This document shows positions 34,702 through 42,900 of a stretch of DNA of 64,000 nucleotides, one piece after another. The notes beneath the pieces were generated by a model. That model worked only from the letters and a program-made list of their open reading frames with translations. It was not told the origin of the DNA and ran no database searches. Source of the DNA: Streptomyces sp. RPA4-2 (lineage in GTDB: Bacteria > Actinomycetota > Actinomycetes > Streptomycetales > Streptomycetaceae); NCBI RefSeq assembly GCF_012273515.2, contig NZ_CP050975.2, positions 6,386,001-6,450,000 of the forward strand. Reading direction: 5' to 3'. Position 1 is the first letter of the stretch. Each line of letters begins with the position of its first letter. The translations under genes were made by a program, and so were the position numbers.

Positions 34702-34777
34702 CGCCGACGCGCGCCCGGAAGGGCCCTCGGTGACGGCGCGCCCCCGAAGGCCTTCTCGTCCCCTCAGGCCTCACGCC

Positions 34778-35185
34778 TCACGCGTCACGCGTCACGTCGT
34801 AGTGCTCACGCGCCTCCAGGACGTCGTCCATGCGTCCCTCCAGGAAGTGGATGAGGGTGAGCAGACGCTCCGCGACCTCCTGGCCGAGCGGTGTGAGGGT
34901 GTAGTCGACGCGCGGCGGGTTCGTCGGCTGGGCGTCGCGGTGCACCAGGCCGTCGCGCTCCAGCGCGTGCAGCGTCTGGGAGAGCATCTTCTCGCTGACG
35001 CCGTCGACCCGGCGCCGCAGTTCGTTGAAACGGAACGTGCCGCCGTGCAGCGCTCCGAGCGTGAGGGATCCCCAGCGTCCGGTCACGTGCTCCAGCGTGC
35101 CCCGGGACGGGCAGCTGCGCGCGAACACGTTGTAGGCGAGGTCCTGAAACTCACCGCTCTCGGCGGTGGGCACGGCGATTTCCAT
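34778..35185 (-). CDS. HxlR-family transcriptional regulator
   Basis: Winged-helix regulator of 135 residues in the HxlR family (single-domain MarR relatives that respond to redox or electrophilic stress). Features: C-P-S-R-G-T-L-E-H-V-T-G-R-W near 25-38 (C25 is in the position of the sensing cysteine of QorR/HypR-like members), F-N-E-L-R-R-R-V-D-G-V-S near 53-64, and L-V-H-R-D near 82-86. Start ATG 35185. Divergent from the flavodoxin-like gene across 100 bp with two dyads, so probably its repressor. Confidence 0.93.
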   Translation of the reverse strand: MEIAVPTAESGEFQDLAYNVFARSCPSRGTLEHVTGRWGSLTLGALHGGTFRFNELRRRVDGVSEKMLSQTLHALERDGLVHRDAQPTNPPRVDYTLTPLGQEVAERLLTLIHFLEGRMDDVLEAREHYDVTRDA

Positions 35186-35207
35186 GCCATCACCATACTC
35201 CGAGTCA

Positions 35208-35245
35208 GCGCTAACCAGAAGGTTGCACTAACTAGAAGTTAGTGC
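35208..35245. promoter_or_regulatory. HxlR operators
   Basis: A perfect dyad GCACTAAC-TAGAA-GTTAGTGC at 35225-35245 and an overlapping imperfect copy GCGCTAAC-CAGAA-GGTTGCAC at 35208-35228, same 5-base spacing. They lie centrally between the divergent hxlR and oxidoreductase genes. Confidence 0.75.
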
Positions 35246-35285
35246 TTTCCTTTTGTTCGTTGTCACCACCTGGAGGAGTCCTATC

Positions 35286-35870
35286 GTGAGCACCCCTGTT
35301 GTCTCCATCGCCTACCACTCGGGCTACGGCCACACGGCCGTTCTCGCCGAGGCAGTCCACTCCGGAGCGGCCGAGGCCGGTGCCGAGGTCCACCTGATCA
35401 AGGTCGACGGGATCACCGACGCCGAGTGGGAACGCCTCGACGCCTCGGACGCGATCGTCTTCGGTTCGCCGACCTACATGGGCACGGCGTCCGGCGCCTT
35501 CCACGTCTTCGCCGAGGCGTCCTCGAAGCGCTGGTTCGGGCAGGACTGGCAGGACAAGCTCGCCGCCGGGTTCACCAACTCCGGCTCCAAGAGCGGCGAC
35601 AAGCTGCACACCCTGCAGTTCTTCCAGATCCTGGCCGCGCAGCACGGCATGAACTGGATCAACCTCGGTCTGCACCCGGGCTGGAACAGCAGCTCGGCGT
35701 CGGAGCACGACCTCAACCGCCTCGGCGTCTTCGCCGGTGCCGCCGCGCAGACCAACATCGACGAGGGCCCCGAGACCGTGCACAAGGCCGACATCGCGAC
35801 GGCCGAGCACCTCGGCCGCCGGGTCGCGGAGGCGGCACGGGCGTTCTCGCTGGGGCGCGCGGCCGCGTAG
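35286..35870 (+). CDS. flavodoxin-fold NAD(P)H oxidoreductase (WrbA-like)
   Basis: A 194-residue flavodoxin-like protein. The FMN-binding segment is Y-H-S-G-Y-G-H-T-A-V near 10-19; the second loop G-S-P-T-Y-M-G-T is near 60-67, and F-T-N-S-G-S near 97-102. These match WrbA-type quinone reductases, which reduce quinones or electrophiles by two electrons. GTG 35286 with GGAGGAG upstream. The HxlR partner suggests induction by quinones or other electrophiles, as in YodB/QorR systems. Confidence 0.92.
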   Translation: MSTPVVSIAYHSGYGHTAVLAEAVHSGAAEAGAEVHLIKVDGITDAEWERLDASDAIVFGSPTYMGTASGAFHVFAEASSKRWFGQDWQDKLAAGFTNSGSKSGDKLHTLQFFQILAAQHGMNWINLGLHPGWNSSSASEHDLNRLGVFAGAAAQTNIDEGPETVHKADIATAEHLGRRVAEAARAFSLGRAAA

Positions 35871-35967
35871 GCGACGACGGGAGCGGCCAGGCCTTCTTGC
35901 GGGGTCCGCGCCGCACACGGGGCCGCGCCCCCTACGACAGGCCCGCGCCGCCCGCGCCCCCCACGAC

Positions 35968-36003
35968 AGGGCCGCGCCCACCGTTCTCGGCGGGTGCGGC
36001 CCT
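35968..36003 (+). terminator. hairpin after the WrbA-like gene
   Basis: A 16-pair stem (AGGGCCGCGCCCACCG against CGGCGGGTGCGGCCCT with one mismatch and one G-T pair) and a TTCT loop. Two CACGACAGG-type repeats lie just upstream. The rest of 35871-36160 has no gene. Confidence 0.7.
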
Positions 36004-36160
36004 GCCGTGCGCCGGGGCGGTCGGTGGCCGAAGAAGTCAAGGGCGGGGTCGTGTTGACGTCGTCGTGGCCGGCGCGGAGGTTTTTTCTTTCCCCGGAGTC
36101 CATGTACGAGGCAACGGTCCGGTCGGCTCATGGACTCATTCCCCCATGTAGGAGGTGTCC

Positions 36161-36700
36161 ATGAGGGACGGCAAGCAGGTACGGGACGAGGAGTTCCGGA
36201 GATTCATGACCGGCCACTGGCCGCGACTGATGCGTACCGCGTTTCTCCTCACGGGGGAGCGGCACGCCGCCGAGGACCTGGCCCAGTCGACGATGGAGCG
36301 GGTCTACGCGGCGTGGCGCAGGGTCGGCTCCGCGGACGACCCGGAGGCGTACGTCCGGCGCGTGATGATCAACACGCACGCCCGCAGGCACAGAAGAAAA
36401 CTGCGGGAGTTCCTGGCATCGAGGGACGACTCGGACCTGGTCGACGAGGTGGCCGACATCGACGACCGGATGGCCCAGGTCGACGACCGCCGCGCGCTGC
36501 TCGAAGCCCTCGGCCACCTGCCCGCCCGGCAGCGCGAGGCGGTGGTCCTGCGGTATTGGGCGGACCTGACGGAGACGCAGACGGCAGAGGCGATGGGCTG
36601 CTCGGTCGGCACGGTCAAGAGCAACGCGGCCAAGGGGATCACGAAGCTGCGCGCCCTGCCGGTACTCGGCGACGCGGTGTTGCAGAGGGGGCGGAAGTGA
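36161..36700 (+). CDS. SigE70-type RNA polymerase sigma factor
   Basis: Extracytoplasmic-function sigma factor of 179 residues in the actinobacterial SigE70 group. Region 2 is F-R-R-F-M-T-G-H-W ... A-F-L-L-T-G-E-R-H-A-A-E-D-L-A-Q; the linker has conserved Y-V-R-R-V-M-I-N-T-H. Region 4 is L-P-A-R-Q-R-E-A-V-V-L-R-Y-W, then a helix-turn-helix S-V-G-T-V-K-S-N. ATG 36161 is preferred over GTG 36155 because GGAGG at 36151-36155 is then 5 bases upstream. It overlaps the next gene by GTGA, as sigma/anti-sigma pairs do. Confidence 0.94.
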   Translation: MRDGKQVRDEEFRRFMTGHWPRLMRTAFLLTGERHAAEDLAQSTMERVYAAWRRVGSADDPEAYVRRVMINTHARRHRRKLREFLASRDDSDLVDEVADIDDRMAQVDDRRALLEALGHLPARQREAVVLRYWADLTETQTAEAMGCSVGTVKSNAAKGITKLRALPVLGDAVLQRGRK

Positions 36701-37506
36701 CGAGCACGGACCTGGAGAACGACGGCATGGCACAGCGAGAGCTCACCCCCCTCCTCACGGACGCCGCGGACGGGTTCGAGGTCGGTGTGGCCCCCGTCCA
36801 GGCGGTCATGCGGGCCGGCGGCAGGCGCAGGGCGCGACGGCGGACGGTCACGGCGGTCGCGGCAGTGGTGCTGGCGGGATCGACGGGGGCGCTCGCGCTG
36901 ACCGGCCTGCCCGGCACGGACGACCCCGCCACGCCCGCGAAGCCGGTCCCGGCGGACGGACGCCAGGTGGACGAGCCGCAGATCTCGCACGTGGGCTTCG
37001 GTACCTACGAGGGCAAGCAGTGGGGCGTCAACGTGCAGGTGTGGGCGGCGCCGCGCGACAGGACCGAGGCCACCCGGCAGATGAAGGCCATGAACAGCTG
37101 GGGGCTCACTCCGGCGACCACGGGCGGACCCTCCGACCTGGTCGGCAGGACGAGCTACTTCGTCCTGCGCGGTTACGGTGACTCCGGCACGCGGCTGGTG
37201 GCGTTCGACACGGTCGGCAAGCTGCCCCGGCCGGAGGGAACCGACATCCACGCCGTTCCCCAGCCCCTCACCGGGGACGGCGCTCCGCTGCGCCTGGTCG
37301 TCGGCACGGTCGCGAAGACCGCGAAGCAGGTCGCCTGCCATTGGAAGGACGGCAGCACCACCCTGGCCGACCTGGCTCCCGAGAACTCCGCTCAGCGCGG
37401 CACCCAGGCCGTGATCCGGTCCGTGCACGGCTATCCCACCGCGAACTGGTTCGTCTGCGTGGCCCCGGGATCCACCACGTACAAGTCCGCGGAGGTGACG
37501 AAGTAA
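36697..37506 (+). CDS. membrane protein coupled to the sigma factor, putative anti-sigma partner
   Basis: A 269-residue protein with an N-terminal cytosolic part of about 47 residues, a strongly basic G-R-R-R-A-R-R-R, then one transmembrane helix (near 49-70, T-A-V-A-A-V-V-L-A-G), and an extracytoplasmic domain of about 195 residues. The outer domain has conserved aromatic and Gly/Thr positions and a cysteine pair (near 213 and 257) but no catalytic motif I can place. GTG 36697 overlaps the sigma gene stop. The cytosolic segment is too short for a typical ZAS domain, so sigma binding is inferred from operon structure only. Confidence 0.8.
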   Translation: MTSTDLENDGMAQRELTPLLTDAADGFEVGVAPVQAVMRAGGRRRARRRTVTAVAAVVLAGSTGALALTGLPGTDDPATPAKPVPADGRQVDEPQISHVGFGTYEGKQWGVNVQVWAAPRDRTEATRQMKAMNSWGLTPATTGGPSDLVGRTSYFVLRGYGDSGTRLVAFDTVGKLPRPEGTDIHAVPQPLTGDGAPLRLVVGTVAKTAKQVACHWKDGSTTLADLAPENSAQRGTQAVIRSVHGYPTANWFVCVAPGSTTYKSAEVTK

Positions 37507-37600
37507 CCGGATGCCGGGCCCGAGCCGAACTGGCGAGGTGCCGTCCATCGACTGCGGGACGGCGCCCCGCGAGGCGCGGGGGCCCAGGAACCTGGCCCGC

Positions 37601-37646
37601 CGGTGTCAGCCGTCGTGTCCGGCGTCGGTGTCAGCCGTCGTGTCCG
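37601..37646. repeat. 25-bp-period tandem duplication
   Basis: Two copies, 21 bases identical (CGGTGTCAGCCGTCGTGTCC core), at 37601 and 37626. Located between two convergent genes, with a CCAGGA/TCCTGG hairpin at 37730-37745 nearer the CAP gene. Confidence 0.75.
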
Positions 37647-37766
37647 CTCCGACCGGCGAACCGGACCCGGGCCGCCACGGATGGTGTCCTCACGGACGAA
37701 GAACCCACGACGGACGGCCCGGACACGGCCCAGGAAGGCTCCTGGCCCTCCTCACCCGCGGCTGTC

Positions 37767-38741
37767 TCAGTAGCCGAAGTCCTGCGTCCACCAGGGACCG
37801 CCGGCGCCGAGGTGCACGCCGACGCCCAGGGTCTTGAAGTCGCAGTTCAGTATGTTGGCGCGGTGGCCCTCGCTGTTCATCCAGGCGTCCATGACCGCTG
37901 CCGCGTCTGCCTGGCCACGGGCTATGTTCTCGCCGCCGAGCGCGGTGATGCCCGCCTTCGCCGCACGGTCCCAGGGGCTGAGCCCGCTCGGGTCGGTGTG
38001 GTCGAAGAAGTCGCGCAGGGACATGTCCTCGCTGAAGGACTGGGCGAGGTCCGTCAGGGCGCTGTTCGCCGAGACCGGGGAGCAGCCGACCTTGGCCCGC
38101 TCCTCGTTGACCAGCTTGAGCACCTCGGCCTCCGCGGCGGCCTCGGCCGTCAGCGTCACCGGCGCGGTGGTCACCGGGGCCTTGGGCCTCGCGACCTCGG
38201 AGACCGGGGCCGAGGGCTCCGTGGGCTCGGCGGTCCTGCCCGGATCGGTGGTGGCCGGCTCCTGGGAAGGTGTCGCCGTCGGCGCGGTGGCCGCCGACGT
38301 GGCGGGGGGCGCGGAAGGGGCGGAAGCGCGGTCGGAGTCGCGGCTCGTCGACTGGTCGTCGCGGCTGTCCGCACTGCCCGAGGTGCCGCCCTGCTGGGTC
38401 TCCTGGCTCGACGGGGAACCGACGGCCTGCACCTGGTCGGAGTTGTTGCCCCCGCCGCCGAGCGCGTAGTCCTTCGCGCCGGGCACTACTCCGGCTGCGA
38501 CGGCGACGGTGCCCAGGGCGACGGCCGCGGAGACACCGAGCAGACCCGTGCGAACGGGCGTCGCGGCCTTCCGCTTGCGGTGCGAGCGCGCGGCGGCCGT
38601 GCTCGGGAGGTCGGCGATGGCGGCATAGCCGTAGAGGTTCTCCGGCCCATAGCTTTCCGTGAGGGGTCCGTGCGTATCGGTGACCCCGGTGGCGCGGCTT
38701 GTGGCGGCGCGGCCGGCGGCGGAGCGTCGGTGGCGTCCCAT
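37767..38741 (-). CDS. secreted/membrane CAP-domain (SCP-like) protein
   Basis: A 324-residue protein with an N-terminal basic region (R-K-R-K), one hydrophobic segment (T-G-L-L-G-V-S-A-A-V-A-L near 66-82, probable signal anchor) and a long Ser/Thr/Pro/Ala-rich linker (about 95-190). The C-terminal CAP domain has L-V-N-E-E-R, F-F-D-H-T-D-P-S-G (His), G-E-N-I-A-R-G and S-E-G-H-R-A-N-I-L (His). The pattern matches bacterial SCP/PR1 proteins of the cell envelope, whose function is unclear. ATG 38741 is preferred (M-G-R-H-R-R-S, GAGGAAGG upstream) over GTG 38780. The linker suggests the domain is held in the cell wall. Confidence 0.9.
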   Translation of the reverse strand: MGRHRRSAAGRAATSRATGVTDTHGPLTESYGPENLYGYAAIADLPSTAAARSHRKRKAATPVRTGLLGVSAAVALGTVAVAAGVVPGAKDYALGGGGNNSDQVQAVGSPSSQETQQGGTSGSADSRDDQSTSRDSDRASAPSAPPATSAATAPTATPSQEPATTDPGRTAEPTEPSAPVSEVARPKAPVTTAPVTLTAEAAAEAEVLKLVNEERAKVGCSPVSANSALTDLAQSFSEDMSLRDFFDHTDPSGLSPWDRAAKAGITALGGENIARGQADAAAVMDAWMNSEGHRANILNCDFKTLGVGVHLGAGGPWWTQDFGY

Positions 38742-38775
38742 CTCCTGGCCTTCCTCGATCTTTCGGTCAGCGTCC

Positions 38776-38809
38776 CTCACTCGAAAGAGTGAGTTTCATA
38801 TGAGACTCA
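38776..38809. promoter_or_regulatory. overlapping palindromes between the CAP gene and acyP
   Basis: CTCACTC-GAAA-GAGTGAG (38776-38793, perfect) overlaps a second 20-bp dyad TGAGTTTCATATGAGACTCA (38790-38809), 9 of 10 positions paired around CATATG. The stretch is 30-70 bases before the CAP gene start and 75 bases before acyP. Regulator unknown. Confidence 0.6.
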
Positions 38810-38883
38810 TTGGACCGGGACGGTACCGCATGGCGGGAGGGGAGGAAGTGCCCGGAGAGACTTTGTCCGGTTAGCGTGCACGC

Positions 38884-39165
38884 ATGAACGAGGTTGTACG
38901 ACTGGTCGTCTGGGTACGCGGGCGTGTCCAGGGTGTGGGTTTCCGCTGGTTCACGCGGGCCAGGGCGCTGGAGATCGGCGGCCTGAGTGGTTTCGCCCTC
39001 AATCTGGACGACGGACGGGTCCAGGTCGTCGCGGAGGGCCCCAGAGTCGCGTGCGAGGGCCTGCTGGACTGGCTCCAGGGGGACGACACACCCGGGCGGG
39101 TGGACGGAGTCACTGAGATCTGGGACACGCCCCGGGGGATCTACGAGGACTTCGCCATCCGGTGA
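38884..39165 (+). CDS. acyP: acylphosphatase
   Basis: Small enzyme of 93 residues hydrolysing acyl phosphates. The active-site pattern is [14 protein letters not shown] near 10-23 (R22 catalytic) with the asparagine in G-F-A-L-N-L-D-D-G near 37-45, and a ferredoxin-like fold. Full length, ATG 38884. The next gene is 380 bases away. Confidence 0.95.
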   Translation: MNEVVRLVVWVRGRVQGVGFRWFTRARALEIGGLSGFALNLDDGRVQVVAEGPRVACEGLLDWLQGDDTPGRVDGVTEIWDTPRGIYEDFAIR

Positions 39166-39546
39166 CGGTGACGGGCACGAGGCCACCGCCGGACGCGCCG
39201 GCGCATGCCTCTGGCACCTGCCGGGAGCGGAAACGGCCTGGTGGTTGCCAAGAAGGGCTCGTCGTGGCAGGCTCCCGGGAGAAGGATCATCTCCACACCC
39301 CCAGGGCCCCACAGGAGTCGCAGCGCAGCCGCCCCAGAGCCGCGCGACAGCGGGTTGCCCCCCAATACGGGGTGTGATCGTGTTGACCGTCAAACTTTTT
39401 GGTGAGACGCTGAAAGCCCCGCGCACCTTAGCTGTTTGGCATGTGGAACCGCAGCAAGAATTTAGCAAGTGCCAAGCATCGCGGGTGCGATTCCCTCACG
39501 ACCCACACCGCTTCGGTCGGTCACTCAGTGTGGAGGACCATCCATC
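39166..39546. other. 381-bp gap after acyP, with promoter-like and hairpin sequences
   Basis: No gene is supported. There is an inverted repeat CCGGGAGC/GCTCCCGG enclosing about 45 bases (roughly 39218-39282), and a small CCCC-AATA-CGGGG hairpin near 39362. A TTGACC near 39381 could be a -35 box for the small coiled-coil gene at 39547. The leader ends in GGAGGACC. A T-arm-like GGTGCGATTCC occurs near 39483, but no tRNA can be folded around it. Confidence 0.5.
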
Positions 39547-39750
39547 ATGGCAAAGGCGCTTCTCGGTTACGTCGGCGGTTCCGACCCGCGACTCATTGCC
39601 GAGATGCGACGGCTCCAGCAGCGCGTCCAGGACCTCGAATCCGAGCTCGGACGGATTCAGGCCGAGAACGACGCGCTCGCGGCTGCCGCTTCTCACGACT
39701 CGCTTCTCGAGAGCATCGACGTACCCCAGGCGGAGCCTGCGCTCACCTGA
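39547..39750 (+). CDS. small conserved coiled-coil protein
   Basis: A 67-residue cytoplasmic protein: M-A-K-A-L-L-G-Y-V-G-G-S-D-P-R then a coiled coil with heptads (L-Q-Q-R-V-Q-D-L-E-S-E-L, near 24-50) and an acidic tail. I recall it as highly conserved in Streptomyces just before smc; function not known to me. ATG 39547 with GGAGGACC upstream; the frame is open further, but no other start fits. A good intrinsic terminator follows. It could be an oligomerisation factor. Confidence 0.85.
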   Translation: MAKALLGYVGGSDPRLIAEMRRLQQRVQDLESELGRIQAENDALAAAASHDSLLESIDVPQAEPALT

Positions 39751-39817
39751 TCACTGCACCGCACCACGACGGCAGTGGTTGGGCAGCCCCTATCAACCGC
39801 TAAGTTGTCAGATTTGC

Positions 39818-39849
39818 AAGGGACGCCTCTTCGGCGTCCCTTCTTCTTT
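39818..39849 (+). terminator. intrinsic terminator before smc
   Basis: A perfect 10-bp stem AAGGGACGCC/GGCGTCCCTT, a 5-base loop, then TTCTTCTTT. Separates the coiled-coil gene from smc. Confidence 0.88.
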
Positions 39850-39957
39850 CCCCCGCCTGTACTTCAAGCTCTTGTACGTCTGGTGTGCCCTGCACGTTCA
39901 TGGGTGAAACCGCGGGTTCATGGAGTGAGACCGGCCCGAAAGGTAGAGTCCGGCGGC

Positions 39958-42900
39958 GTGCACCTCAAGGCCCTGACCCTGCGCGGGTTCAAATCGTTCG
40001 CCTCGGCGACCACGCTGCGCTTCGAGCCGGGCATCACCTGCGTCGTGGGCCCCAACGGCTCGGGCAAGTCCAACGTCGTGGACGCCCTGAGCTGGGTGAT
40101 GGGCGAGCAGGGGGCCAAGTCGCTGCGCGGCGGGAAGATGGAGGACGTCATCTTCGCCGGCACCACCGGCCGCCCGCCGCTGGGCCGTGCCGAGGTGTCC
40201 CTGACCATCGACAACTCCGACGGGGCGCTGCCCATCGAGTACGCCGAGGTCACCATCACGCGGATCATGTTCCGCAACGGCGGCAGCGAATACCAGATCA
40301 ACGGCGACACCTGCCGGCTCCTCGACATCCAGGAACTCCTGTCCGACTCCGGCATCGGCCGCGAGATGCACGTGATCGTCGGCCAGGGGCAGCTCGACTC
40401 CGTCCTGCACGCCGATCCCATGGGCCGCCGCGCGTTCATCGAGGAGGCGGCCGGGGTCCTCAAGCACCGCAAGCGCAAGGAGAAGGCGCTGCGGAAACTG
40501 GACGCGATGCGGGCGAACCTCGCCCGGGTCCAGGACCTGACCGACGAACTCCGGCGCCAGCTCAAGCCCCTCGGCCGGCAGGCCGCCGTCGCGCGCCGCG
40601 CCGCCGTCATCCAGGCCGACCTCCGCGACGCCCGGCTCCGCCTGCTCGCCGACGACCTCGTACGTCTCAGGCAGGCGCTCCAGACGGAGATCGCGGACGA
40701 GGCGGCACTCAAGGAACGCAAGGACGCGGCCGAGGCCGATCTGAAGAAGGCACTCCAGCGCGAAGCGCTCCTGGAGGAGGAGGTGCGCCGCCTCACGCCC
40801 CGCCTCCAGCGTGCCCAGCAGACCTGGTACGAGCTGTCGCAGCTCGCCGAGCGGGTACGCGGCACGATCTCGCTGGCCGACGCGCGCGTGAAGAGCGCCA
40901 CCTCGGCGCCCCCGGAGGAGCGGCGCGGGCGCGATCCCGAGGACATGGAGCGCGAGGCCGCGCGCATCCGCGAGCAGGAGGCCGAGCTCGAAGCGGCCCT
41001 GGAGGCCGCCGAGCACGCCCTGGAGGACACGGTCGCGCACCGGGCCGAGCTGGAGCGCGAGCTCGCCGTCGAGGAACGCCGTCTCAAGGACGTCGCCCGT
41101 GCCATCGCCGACCGCCGTGAGGGCCTGGCCCGCCTCAACGGCCAGGTCAACGCGGCGCGTTCACGGGCCGCCTCCGCCCAGTCCGAGATCGACCGGCTCG
41201 CCGCCGCCCGCGACGAGGCCCAGGAGCGGGCGGTCACGGCGCAGGAGGAGTACGAGCAGTTGAAGGCCGAGGTCGACGGCCTCGACGCCGGCGACACCGA
41301 ACTGACGGAGCGGCACGAGGAGGCCAGACGGGCACTCGCCGACGCCGAGTCCGCCCTCACCGAGGCCCGCGAGGCGGCCACCGCGGCCGAACGCAGACGC
41401 GCCGCGACCCAGGCCCGCCACGAGGCACTGGCGCTCGGCCTGCGGCGCAAGGACGGTACGGGCGCGCTGCTGGGCGCGAAGGACCGGCTCGCGGGGCTTC
41501 TCGGACCCGCCGCCGAACTGCTGTCCGTCACCCCCGGGTACGAGGTCGCCCTCGCCGCCGCCTTCGGTACGGCGGCGGACGCCATCGCGGTGACCACCCC
41601 CGCTTCGGCGGCCGAGGCCATCCGTCTGCTGCGCAAACAGGACGCCGGGCGGGCGGCGCTGCTGCTGGCGGGAGCTCCGGAGGAGCCGGCGGCACCACGG
41701 AACGGGGACGGCGTCACGGCGGGCGGGACCGGGCGCCGGGACGCGCACACCGGTGAACCGGGCGGTGGGGACCGGGCCTGGAGCCATTCCGACATCCGGC
41801 AGCCCGCCCGGGACCACGGCGACGGCGGCGAGACCGCCGGGACCTTGCCGGCGCACCCCACCGGTCCTCCCTACGCCGCGGACCTCGTGCGGGGACCCGC
41901 GGAGCTCATGCCGGCCGTACGGCGACTGCTGCGCGGGATCGTCGTGGTCGGCACGCTGGAGGACGCCGAGGACCTGGTCTACGCGCGGCCGGGGCTGAGC
42001 GCGGTCACCGCCGAGGGCGACCTGCTCGGGGCGCACTTCGCGCACGGCGGCTCCGCAGGGGCGCCCAGCCTGCTGGAGGTGCAGGCGTCCGTCGACGAGG
42101 CCGCGGCCGAGCTCGAAGAGCTCGCCGTGCGCTGTGAGGACCTCGGCGAGGCGCAGCACCGGGCCGTCGAGCGGCGCAAGGAGCGGGCCGCGCTCGTCGA
42201 GGAACTGGGGGAGCGACGGCGGGCCGCCGAGCGGGAGAAGTCCTCCGTGGCCCAGCAGTTGGGGCGGCTGGCCGGGCAGGCGCGGGGCGCGGCCGGGGAG
42301 GCCGAGCGGAGCACCGCCGCCGCCGCGCGGGCGCAGGAGGCGCTGGACCGGGCGGTGGAGGAGGCGGAGGTGCTGGCCGAGCGGCTGGCCGTCGCCGAGG
42401 AGATGCCCGTGGAGGAGGAGCCCGACACCGCCGTACGCGATCGGCTCGCCGCCGACGGGGCCAACGCGCGCCAGACCGAGATGGAGGCCCGGCTCCAGGT
42501 GCGTACGCACGAGGAGCGGGTGAAGGGGCTGGCCGGGCGGGCCGACGGGCTCGACCGGGCCGCGCGCGCGGAGCGTGAGGCACGCGCGCGTGCGGAGCAG
42601 CGGCGGGCCCGGCTGCGGCACGAGGCGGCGGTCGCCGAGGCCGTCGCCTCCGGCGCCCGGCAACTGCTCGCGCACGTCGAGGTGTCGCTGGGCCGGGCCG
42701 AGGAGGAGCGGGGCGCGGCGGAGAACGCCAGGACGCACCAGGAGCAGGCGCTCGGAGCGGTCCGGGGCGAGGGGCGCGACCTCAAGGCGGAGCTGGACAA
42801 ACTCACGGATTCGGTTCACCGCGGCGAGGTGCTCGGCGCCGAGAAGCGGATGCGGATGGAGCAGCTGGAGATGAAGGCGCTGGAGGAGCTCGGCGTCGAA

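Noticed and set aside
39441..39500. A possible tRNA fragment near 39483 (GGTGCGATTCC)
   Set aside because: No acceptor, D-arm or anticodon stem can be paired around it.
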